Shown here in pieces: positions 1-5,963 of a stretch of DNA of 8,736 nt (the stretch's first letter is position 1; the number at the start of each line of letters is the position of its first letter). The notes under the pieces are model-generated. The model was not told where the DNA came from, made no database searches, and worked only from the letters and a program-made list of their open reading frames with translations. Origin of the DNA: an uncultured Planctomycetaceae bacterium (lineage in GTDB: Bacteria; Planctomycetota; Planctomycetia; Pirellulales; Lacipirellulaceae); NCBI GenBank assembly GCA_937860165.1, contig CALMBE010000592.1, forward strand, positions 1 through 8,736. The letters are read 5' to 3'. A program made the translations under genes and the position numbers.

Positions 1-2106
1 CAGGTCCACGGAGGCAAATTTCTTGCGACGGGCCGTGAGGGCTTCCCATTCTTCCGCATCGGGATAGATGATTGGAGGATCGTCGGGGAACGGGATGTGC
101 GAGATTTCGTTTTGATACATGGTGTCGAAGAATGCTTGGTGCCGAGCGGCTCGAGCGACTTGCTGCAAGTAGTGATGCCGCTTGAAACTCACCCAGAGGC
201 TTGCTACCCGGGGGGTCACCCCATTGGGGTCAATTTCTTCTACCACCTGAGCGACTTCTTTGGCTTCTAAATATCGCTGTTCATCGACCAAGGCGTTGAA
301 GCGTTCCATGAGTTGCTTTTCTTTTTCGATCTTTTGCTCGAACCGCTCGTTGAGCAATTTGCTTTCGCGGGCAGCGGCGAGGGCTTCCTCGCGTTCTCGG
401 TCGATTTCATCCTTTAGAAACGCTTGGTGTTGGGCCTCTTTGATGGCAGATTCGAGCTTGTCGAGCAATTCTGCCCGCTTTTCGGGAGAAAGGTCTACAG
501 CCCGCTGCACGCTTTCCTGGGCGAGTTTTAGGTCTTGAATCGCAACTAAGGGGTCAGTCGACATCAAGCCGCGCGATTCGAGAATCGTATTCTGAGTTTC
601 CTTGCTCAACATTTCGGCAAAGACTCGGCGCTCTTGCTCGACTTCGTCCAGGAATTCGCCGTCGCCAGGCATCGAACCAAGTAGATCTTCCTCAGGTTCC
701 CCTAAAATGATTTCTCCTACGACGGGTGCAGAAAAGCCCTCACCTTCAGGCCGCACCAGGATGACATCGCCCTCGACTTCCGATTCAGAGACAATGATAT
801 CACCCTCGACGAATTCGCCCGCGACGATGGGTTCGGAGACTACGATCTCTCCTTCGACGGCAGCGTCTTCAAGAATCAACCCGCCATCGACGGGGGCAAT
901 CACTTCCTCACCTTCAACAAAATTTTGTACGGTGCGGGCTTGAACGTTGCCGGGCTCGTTGTGCAGGACTGCTTCAGCAATTCGCAGGGCTGTTTGTCGA
1001 TCTCCGGAGACAGCAGCATGTTGAGCAATTTGCGTCAGGCCGTCCATCTGCGCACCGATCAGGCGTGCAACTTCCAACAAGCCTGCTGAACCAACTGTCG
1101 GCAACGATAACCCCTCATCGGCTCGTGCGATCTCGACTACCTCTTGCAGAAACGCATTGTCTTCTTGTGAAACCTCGGGGTTTACCGTCCATGAGTAGGT
1201 ACTCGACTTACTGCCATCGGTCGCGGCAACTTCAATCGCCAATTCAGCAGGCAATACGTCCTGGGTTGTGCCCACCAGAATCGTATCGCGATCAGAGCGG
1301 AGCGGCGGCAGGACGGCTGGATAGGCTTGCCCCATAGTCGGAGGAAGATTGACTACTTCGGGCCACAGCACTTGGCCACGTACGGCAGCAATCAGATCCT
1401 TGCCAGCGAGTTGAGCATTACGAGTGTTATCTCCCTCAGAGATTTGAATCGTAATGTTTCCACCCGATTGATTGGCGAGAGCCGCCAGCAGATGGGAATC
1501 GACTTTGGGGCCGACTGCAAAACTGGAGACGCTGGCGCGCGCTTCGCGCAGTCGGCTTACTGTGGCGGAGAGTGTTTCTTTATCGAGCAGATTGGCCGTA
1601 CTGATTCCATCGCCGATGTAGACAATCGACCGCTGAGCGGCCGAAGTGGTCTTGAGTCGTTCGACAGCGGTAGTCAGTGCCGTCGCCAGATCGGTGGAAC
1701 CGAGGGGAACTTGTTGCTGAAGTTTCTCAACAGCGGACTTGAGTTCGGTGCTCCCAGGAGTAGCAAACTCGGCAGTGAGGCGATTCACTTTCAGATCGAC
1801 CCCCATCAACTCAACTTGGTCTGAAGGATTCAAACCAGCTAAGAGTGTATCGAGCGCAGCCAAGGCGGCCGTGCGATACTCTCCTTGCTGGCTGGCAGAG
1901 GTATCGAACAACACGACCACTGCGGATCGCGCGACTTCCTTGGCAGGTAAGTCCGCCATGAGACTCAGTGCATACGTGGTGGTTCCCTGTTCCTGATAAG
2001 TGACCAACCTAGCGGAATTTTCCGCGTCGGCAGTGCCAATCATCAGTTCCGACACAAGGGATGCCAAGATCACGAGACAGGAAATAATAAATCGATCTAT
2101 ACGCAT
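1..2106 (-). CDS. Large exported VWA-domain protein with acidic repeats and coiled coil (3' end outside window)
   Basis: An open frame of 702 codons runs from ATG at 2106 to the left edge with no stop, so the C-terminus is missing. The start follows GGGAG with a 7-nt gap. Residues 1-28 form a signal peptide with a likely cut after TADA. Residues about 61-240 are a von Willebrand A domain with a complete metal-binding MIDAS: DTSAS (D68, S70, S72), T138 in GSTDL and D166 in YIGDG. Residues about 340-395 are helical and TPR-like. Residues 396-475 are an acidic repeat region built on EG(E/D)(I/V)(I/V). Residues about 485-655 are charged and largely helical, probably coiled coil. The last visible stretch, with WEALTARRKKFASVDL, resembles what I recall preceding repeated secretin-N-like domains in planctomycete proteins; this is inference, not verified. 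It probably acts in the periplasm or at the cell surface. The VWA call is strong, the overall role unknown. Confidence 0.85.
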   Translation of the reverse strand, partial: MRIDRFIISCLVILASLVSELMIGTADAENSARLVTYQEQGTTTYALSLMADLPAKEVARSAVVVLFDTSASQQGEYRTAALAALDTLLAGLNPSDQVELMGVDLKVNRLTAEFATPGSTELKSAVEKLQQQVPLGSTDLATALTTAVERLKTTSAAQRSIVYIGDGISTANLLDKETLSATVSRLREARASVSSFAVGPKVDSHLLAALANQSGGNITIQISEGDNTRNAQLAGKDLIAAVRGQVLWPEVVNLPPTMGQAYPAVLPPLRSDRDTILVGTTQDVLPAELAIEVAATDGSKSSTYSWTVNPEVSQEDNAFLQEVVEIARADEGLSLPTVGSAGLLEVARLIGAQMDGLTQIAQHAAVSGDRQTALRIAEAVLHNEPGNVQARTVQNFVEGEEVIAPVDGGLILEDAAVEGEIVVSEPIVAGEFVEGDIIVSESEVEGDVILVRPEGEGFSAPVVGEIILGEPEEDLLGSMPGDGEFLDEVEQERRVFAEMLSKETQNTILESRGLMSTDPLVAIQDLKLAQESVQRAVDLSPEKRAELLDKLESAIKEAQHQAFLKDEIDREREEALAAARESKLLNERFEQKIEKEKQLMERFNALVDEQRYLEAKEVAQVVEEIDPNGVTPRVASLWVSFKRHHYLQQVARAARHQAFFDTMYQNEISHIPFPDDPPIIYPDAEEWEALTARRKKFASVDL
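682..921 (-). repeat. Acidic EG(E/D)-(I/V)-(I/V) repeat region within the VWA protein
   Basis: Residues 396-475 of the VWA protein hold five imperfect copies of a short motif: EGEEVIAPV, EGEIVVSEP, EGDIIVSES, EGDVILVRP and VGEIILGEP. Spacing is irregular, about 12 to 22 residues. The alternation of Gly/acidic turns with Val/Ile pairs suggests short beta strands, as in a beta-solenoid or stalk. It separates the N-terminal VWA part from the helical part. The repeat is visible directly; the structural reading is inference. Confidence 0.6.
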
Positions 2107-2169
2107 TGATGCGCTCCCGTACTGTACCTTCCACAAGGAAGTCTAAACTGTTCCGAAACAACACCTGTA

Positions 2170-2198
2170 GCCAAGTGGTAAGTACCCCCACCACTGGC
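2170..2198 (-). promoter_or_regulatory. Bulged hairpin/dyad upstream of the VWA gene
   Basis: GCCAAGTGGT (2170-2179) pairs with ACCACTGGC (2190-2198) as nine pairs with one bulged A and a 10-nt loop. It lies about 65-90 nt upstream of the VWA start, where a promoter, operator or leader structure would be expected. No T-tract follows on either strand, so it is not an obvious terminator. Confidence 0.3.
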
Positions 2199-2449
2199 CG
2201 CAGAAATTGTGTAGACCTCCAGATACCTTCAGTTTAAGCAGATTTATTAGGAACTGCCACAAGAAATTGGGGAATCTGGGGCGAGGTTTTCCCCGGGATG
2301 GACCCTACAGACTGGTCAAGAAAGTCGGTATTTCCAGGGGTAACCGTCAGATTCGGCAAATTCGGCCCGTAGAGGGGGTGGTAGAGTCGGTGAAACGGCT
2401 TGGTAAATGGAAAGCTTTTGGCCCTAATAAGCTAACCAAGGACTGAGCT

Positions 2450-2475
2450 GGGTTCGAGTGGCCAGTAGTGAACCC
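2450..2475 (-). terminator. Weak inverted repeat directly after the subtilase stop
   Basis: On the minus strand GGGTTC and GAACCC flank a 14-nt spacer that begins just past the TGA at 2478-2476. The position suits an end-of-operon structure. There is no following T-run and the stem has only six pairs, so a factor-independent terminator is doubtful. It may be an mRNA 3'-end hairpin or chance. Confidence 0.25.
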
Positions 2476-4392
2476 TCACCCGTGAATGGTCAGGAACAAT
2501 CTCCTCGCAGGCATAAGCACGAGGCCCACAGTGAGCAACAGCATATAACTCGGCTCCGGCACCGCCGTCGCGGCGATTAGTGTACCCGTGCCGTAGTTGG
2601 TTTGCCAATCGGAAAGGTTGCCGACGCTGGGATTGCGTTGCCACACGAGAAAATCTCGGCCATCGACATCGGTGTCGGCATCGAAATCGCCCGCAACGGT
2701 CAGCGGAGGAGCGAGACCATACCACCAAGCAATTCCATAGTCTTGACTGGGGCCTACATCGAGGTCGTGCTGGAAAACCCAAAATTCATACTCACCGGTT
2801 GTTGGAATTTGAAAAAACAAGTGTTCCACGGAACCAACGCTGCTCGTTGAAGCAGCAACGGCTTGACCAAGGCCCCCTGCAAACTTGGGCATCAAGTAGA
2901 TATCAAGGCCATTCAAGACGGAATCATCAGGCGGATTGATCCCATCGTCAACATACATATCGAACGTGTCGATCGCGTCGTATTGACCATTCATATTGGC
3001 GTCGTTGAAACCTACGAAGCGGTCCCAGGCCATGGTGAGGGAAATGAAATTGCCGGCAACTAACTGCTGGTCGAATTGATAGCGGTTGACATGAGAAGTT
3101 CCAGTCCCCGTGATCGTGTCGAAATCCCAACCGATATGCGGAATATCTCCCCCGTCGTGGTCCCATTCTCCCGGGATCAACTGCTGCAAAGCGCGTTTGG
3201 CGTTGAGGTGACCGGTCCCCATTTCATCGTCCAGCGGCCACGGTTCACCTCCCCCTTCGATGCCGTCATTGTAGGCGAAGGAATCGAGCCACGTAGACAC
3301 ACCATCCTGTTTGACGACGGTGCGTTCCATGCCGAGCAAAGTACCGACTGGAAATGGCTGTCCGGTGTTGGGGTCGAGAACGCTTCCATCATCTTTGAGT
3401 TTGTCTGCCGAGTTCATTAACACGGATTTCATCACTTCATGACGGCGAGCATCTGCGTCCCATCCCGAAGCCCCGGCGGATATTCGGTTGTCGCCATATT
3501 CCTGTAGCAGGGCTACGGTGCCGGTGACGTGAGGTGCGGCGAAGCTGGTGCCGCTAACAACGGTAGTTGCACCTCCCAACCCAGCCACGTCAATGTTTAT
3601 TCCAGGTGCAATGAGATCAACCGAGGTTCGTTCACCCTCAGCATCCTCAGAAAAACTATTCAATGATGCGACTTTGCGGTAGACGCTACCAACCTTATCA
3701 GATGCAGCTATCGTCATGCCATTGAAGTTTTCTGTGGGCGCAGGTATTCCGCCTGTGCCTTCATTACCAGCTATTACATACAGTGTGTCATGTTGAGATG
3801 CGGACCAGTCCACAAACTGAGTTAGCAGCTGATTACCGTCGAATATTGATCCTCCGGCTGGGGGATTACCAAAACTCATGTTGATGGCACGTACGTCTCC
3901 GCCATTACGCGTTGCAACGTGTTGTAGTGTAATGGCCGCCTCCGCGTCGAAATCTGGACCAATTGGGTTCGTAGCTGAAGAATAAAGCGAGGCAGCGGTG
4001 ACCACTCCTATGGGAGCGGTCCGCGGTCCTGCACCATCTGGATCTGTGGTGCTGGTTGAAATCATTACGCCGGCAACTTGCTCGGCATGATCGCTAATGT
4101 TCATGTTTGCAATACTGATACCCCCTGTTGTTCTTATGAACACATCAGTGGGATTGATGCTACTGTTGGCATTCGCCGGACTATCGAAGCCTCCATCGGC
4201 AACGCGTTTGCCAGGACGAGACAGTTCCACTTGACCTATGCCAATTCCTGCCCCGGTTAGCATCCCTCCAGCCGTGAGTCCATTAGAATTAATCCCGTTG
4301 GGCCCGATGGAGTCAACACTAGCCGAAACATAGCCCGTCAAAAAGAAAGTTACCAAGGGAACAAATCCGATTCTAATTCGTTTAAGAGACAT
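2476..4392 (-). CDS. Exported subtilisin-like (S8 family) peptidase with dockerin-like and PEP-CTERM tail
   Basis: This is a 638-aa protein starting at an ATG preceded by GAAGGAGGA with a 5-nt gap. Residues 1-25 form a signal peptide. The S8 fold is shown by His102 in DHAEQVAGVM, oxyanion Asn210 in IAGNEG and nucleophile Ser283 in SGTSFAAPHV. The strand that normally ends in catalytic Asp reads GIGQVE, giving Glu56 instead. No inhibitor-type propeptide precedes it. Residues about 420-560 form a C-terminal beta domain ending near YGIAWWYG, with an internal 12-residue EF-hand-like loop at 464-475. Residues 568-603 are dockerin-like. VPEP at 611-614, a hydrophobic helix and Arg629-631 make a PEP-CTERM signal, so exosortase processing and surface retention are expected from family knowledge. 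It is the last of three co-directional genes, 18 nt after its neighbour. Activity is uncertain because of the Asp-to-Glu change. Confidence 0.9.
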   Translation of the reverse strand: MSLKRIRIGFVPLVTFFLTGYVSASVDSIGPNGINSNGLTAGGMLTGAGIGIGQVELSRPGKRVADGGFDSPANANSSINPTDVFIRTTGGISIANMNISDHAEQVAGVMISTSTTDPDGAGPRTAPIGVVTAASLYSSATNPIGPDFDAEAAITLQHVATRNGGDVRAINMSFGNPPAGGSIFDGNQLLTQFVDWSASQHDTLYVIAGNEGTGGIPAPTENFNGMTIAASDKVGSVYRKVASLNSFSEDAEGERTSVDLIAPGINIDVAGLGGATTVVSGTSFAAPHVTGTVALLQEYGDNRISAGASGWDADARRHEVMKSVLMNSADKLKDDGSVLDPNTGQPFPVGTLLGMERTVVKQDGVSTWLDSFAYNDGIEGGGEPWPLDDEMGTGHLNAKRALQQLIPGEWDHDGGDIPHIGWDFDTITGTGTSHVNRYQFDQQLVAGNFISLTMAWDRFVGFNDANMNGQYDAIDTFDMYVDDGINPPDDSVLNGLDIYLMPKFAGGLGQAVAASTSSVGSVEHLFFQIPTTGEYEFWVFQHDLDVGPSQDYGIAWWYGLAPPLTVAGDFDADTDVDGRDFLVWQRNPSVGNLSDWQTNYGTGTLIAATAVPEPSYMLLLTVGLVLMPARRLFLTIHG

Positions 4393-4397
4393 AGGAA

Positions 4398-4406
4398 TCC
4401 TCCTTC
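4398..4406 (-). promoter_or_regulatory. Strong ribosome binding site of the subtilase gene
   Basis: GAAGGAGGA on the minus strand lies 5 nt before ATG at 4392. It sits inside the 18-nt gap after the preceding gene's stop at 4411. It is the closest match to the anti-Shine-Dalgarno sequence in the window, suggesting efficient translation from a shared transcript. Confidence 0.8.
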
Positions 4407-4410
4407 TATT

Positions 4411-5031
4411 TTAGGGTGAGACCTCTACGCGCCGTAGAAGGGATGTCACCTGCAAATGGGTATCAAAAAGTCTTATTTCGTAGGCACCGGGCGAAAGATT
4501 ACCCAGAGGTATCCAATAAAAATATGGATGTATATCTTTGGTAGCGGGTGATGGCAAAGTCTTGCGATAGCTAAACGTAATTGTGTTTCCAGCTATCTTT
4601 GTCTCCTCCACTTTCCACCAAGATGGACTACTAGGGCCGGAACCTAAATAAGCAACCAACCAATGACTACCGCGGATGGGTTCCGCCGTGTTCACAGGCG
4701 CCGGCGTATCTGCCGAACGCGTGCCAACAAGAATACTAAAGCTGGCCGAGATGGCATCGAAAATGTTTGTTGCATCGACTAGAAATACGTTTGAACTTCC
4801 TCTGGCGATACTTTGAATTTGTCGCAAGTATTCCTCCACCGATCTACGCTTATGTTCGCTCTCGTCTTGCTGAAACAAATCCCTGCCGTGTTGTAGCCCA
4901 TTTTGTGGACCGGTTGTGACTATCTCATTCAGCGGTATCTCGACCACTTCCTCGGCACAGCTGATAGAACAGCAGAAAATCAACGGCAGTAGTAGAGTCA
5001 AGGCAGCAGTACTCAGCATTTGAGTGCACAT
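4411..5031 (-). CDS. Exported protein of unknown function, second of a tandem paralog pair
   Basis: I do not recognise the family. The chosen ATG at 5031 gives 206 aa; GGAAG lies 7 nt upstream, inside the last codons of the preceding gene, whose stop is 4 nt away, implying translational coupling. An in-frame ATG at 5091 would add 20 residues, overlap that gene and bury the signal peptide. Residues 1-26 are a signal peptide ending near ISCAEE; Cys25 could suggest a lipoprotein but the lipobox is poor. The mature start EIPLNEI matches EIPLSEI of the upstream paralog. The C-terminal part also matches: IAGNTITFSY (146-155) and WIPLGNLSPGAYEI (173-186) parallel KGNQIVV and LIPLHDLPEGNYDV. The alternating pattern suggests a beta-sandwich. 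Sampled lines are about 40-45% GC. The next gene downstream is the PEP-CTERM subtilase, so a role with it is possible but unproven. Confidence 0.75.
   Translation of the reverse strand: MCTQMLSTAALTLLLPLIFCCSISCAEEVVEIPLNEIVTTGPQNGLQHGRDLFQQDESEHKRRSVEEYLRQIQSIARGSSNVFLVDATNIFDAISASFSILVGTRSADTPAPVNTAEPIRGSHWLVAYLGSGPSSPSWWKVEETKIAGNTITFSYRKTLPSPATKDIHPYFYWIPLGNLSPGAYEIRLFDTHLQVTSLLRRVEVSP
4930..4985 (-). repeat. Direct repeat copy 1: signal-peptide segment of the second paralog
   Basis: This 56-bp segment matches 5594-5649 at 50 of 56 positions without gaps, including an unbroken 22-base core ending at 4985. It encodes the signal-peptide end and mature start, LIFCCSIS..AEE.VEIPL. The surrounding coding sequence has diverged far more, so the segment reflects a gene duplication with local conservation or conversion. 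Confidence 0.85.
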
Positions 5032-5035
5032 GACT

Positions 5036-5677
5036 TCACTTCCATTCTTTGACTGTAAAAGAAAATGATCTGCATACCAAGCCATTGGCATTCTCCGGAC
5101 GAGGCTTCAAGCCAGCGTCAACGTACTGTTTTTCCAAAGGTAAGCGCTGCAAGATGACGTCATAGTTACCCTCGGGAAGATCGTGCAAGGGGATCAATGC
5201 AAAGTGCCTGGAAACGTTGGCCGTGTTGTGCGGAACGAACTTATAACGCACTACAATCTGATTCCCTTTTCGGATCACGTCGTGCAAGTGAACGTACCAT
5301 GTCGACGTATGAGAAAACATGACAATGGATAAACTGTCCCTTGTGTCAAATACCTCCTGGGAACTCCCATGCTCGATCAACACCTTGTGAGCATTCTGGA
5401 TCGCCTTGATGTCTGTCCCAAGTACTGCGAAGCCAGCTCGGATAAGTCCTTGATAAACCTCGGAATCCAGACGTTGCCCAAGATAATTACGAATGTCATC
5501 AAGCAATGCACCCTCCTCGGACACATACTTGCCTCCTCGCATTCCCACGGACATAGGCTTCGTCCCTGGCATGTCCAGTGCCCAGATTTCACTCAGCGGA
5601 ATCTCTACCGGTTCCTCGGCATTGCTGATAGAACAGCAGAAAATCAACGCCCACAGGGCTAAGAATCGAGTGCCCAT
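5036..5677 (-). CDS. Exported protein of unknown function, first of a tandem paralog pair
   Basis: I do not recognise the family. ATG at 5677 (213 aa) is preferred because AAGGTGG lies 8 nt upstream and the protein then begins with a normal signal peptide, FLALWALIFCCSISNA, cleaved before about residue 21. An in-frame start at 5833 would add 52 residues ahead of the signal peptide and is unlikely. The mature part opens with EEPVEIPLSEIWALDMPGT, followed by a helical stretch (about 55-105) and a predicted beta-rich half with WYVHLHDV (127-134), KGNQIVV (137-143) and LIPLHDLPEGNYDV (161-174). It matches the next gene at both ends, most strongly in the signal-peptide segment at DNA level. It heads the apparent three-gene operon ending in the PEP-CTERM subtilase. 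No catalytic motif is visible; a binding, chaperone or inhibitor role would be speculation. Confidence 0.78.
   Translation of the reverse strand: MGTRFLALWALIFCCSISNAEEPVEIPLSEIWALDMPGTKPMSVGMRGGKYVSEEGALLDDIRNYLGQRLDSEVYQGLIRAGFAVLGTDIKAIQNAHKVLIEHGSSQEVFDTRDSLSIVMFSHTSTWYVHLHDVIRKGNQIVVRYKFVPHNTANVSRHFALIPLHDLPEGNYDVILQRLPLEKQYVDAGLKPRPENANGLVCRSFSFTVKEWK
5594..5649 (-). repeat. Direct repeat copy 2: signal-peptide segment of the first paralog
   Basis: This is the partner of 4930-4985, in the same orientation and reading frame of the upstream paralog. The two copies are 664 bp apart start to start, roughly one gene length, as expected for tandem gene duplication. Confidence 0.85.
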
Positions 5678-5856
5678 AGAAATTGCCACCTTCTGTTCCG
5701 AGAAGTTACTTGCCTCGCCCGGCATTGTCTCTCGCGTGATGGCCGATTGCAAGTTAATGCCAAAAAGCCGAGGAATTTTGGGCCCTGAAAGGTGGCAGCT
5801 CGAGTCTAGCTGAGACCGAAATGCCACCCCCACGGATTGATTCTTTCCGGATAGTC

Positions 5857-5897
5857 CCTAATCTGCGAGGAAAGATCAGCTAGGGCAGTAGATTAGG
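5857..5897. promoter_or_regulatory. Inverted repeat between divergent genes (possible operator)
   Basis: CCTAATCT (5857-5864) is the exact inverse of AGATTAGG (5890-5897), with a 25-nt spacer. The arms can be extended by two bases (GC, 5865-5866) if a 3-nt bulge is allowed. It lies 67 nt upstream of the htrA-like start and about 180 nt upstream of the first paralog gene. That is a sensible place for a shared operator or a leader hairpin. The remainder of the 5678-5963 gap shows no gene. Confidence 0.35.
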
Positions 5898-5952
5898 CGA
5901 GTGTTCTTCGGTACCCCCAGTTGTAATTGAACCGACATTTCGGCAGGATCGT

Positions 5953-5957
5953 AGGAG
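5953..5957 (+). promoter_or_regulatory. Ribosome binding site deciding a GTG start
   Basis: AGGAG lies 6 nt before GTG at 5964. The first in-frame ATG, at 6009, has no comparable site, so the GTG start is preferred for the HtrA-like gene. Confidence 0.75.
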
Positions 5958-5963
5958 ACATTT

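Larger units (their letters stand above)
2107..2475. other. Intergenic region, no gene seen
   Basis: This stretch separates the stop of the PEP-CTERM subtilase from the start of the VWA gene, both on the minus strand. Short open frames cross it but none has a recognisable product or a good ribosome binding site. It holds a bulged hairpin at 2170-2198 and an inverted repeat at 2450-2475. A small 5-bp hairpin (2128-2141, CTTCC/GGAAG, loop ACAA) lies in the presumed leader of the VWA gene. It probably carries the VWA promoter, but I see no convincing -35/-10 pair. Confidence 0.6.

Noticed and set aside
1327..1824. 165-codon plus-strand open frame, with others at 260-538, 602-943 and 1065-1337
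   Set aside because: All lie antisense to the continuous 702-codon VWA frame, have low-complexity Ser/Arg-rich or featureless translations, and lack ribosome binding sites.
2207..2446. 79-codon plus-strand open frame in the gap
   Set aside because: No convincing ribosome binding site, no recognisable domain and a basic, patternless translation; treated as non-coding.
2446..2475. tRNA T-arm-like string GGGTTCGAG
   Set aside because: No acceptor, D or anticodon arm can be built around it, and the stem-loop spacing is wrong for a T-arm; it is part of the inverted repeat after the subtilase stop.
2432..2782. 116-codon minus-strand open frame
   Set aside because: It is an out-of-frame shadow of the C-terminal part of the subtilase, and its Arg-rich translation is typical of a shifted frame.
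5032..5091. N-terminal extension of the second paralog to an ATG at 5091
   Set aside because: It overlaps the preceding gene by 56 nt and displaces the signal peptide; ATG at 5031 has GGAAG 7 nt upstream.
5678..5833. N-terminal extension of the first paralog to an ATG at 5833
   Set aside because: It would place 52 polar residues before a good signal peptide, whereas ATG at 5677 has AAGGTGG at the proper distance.
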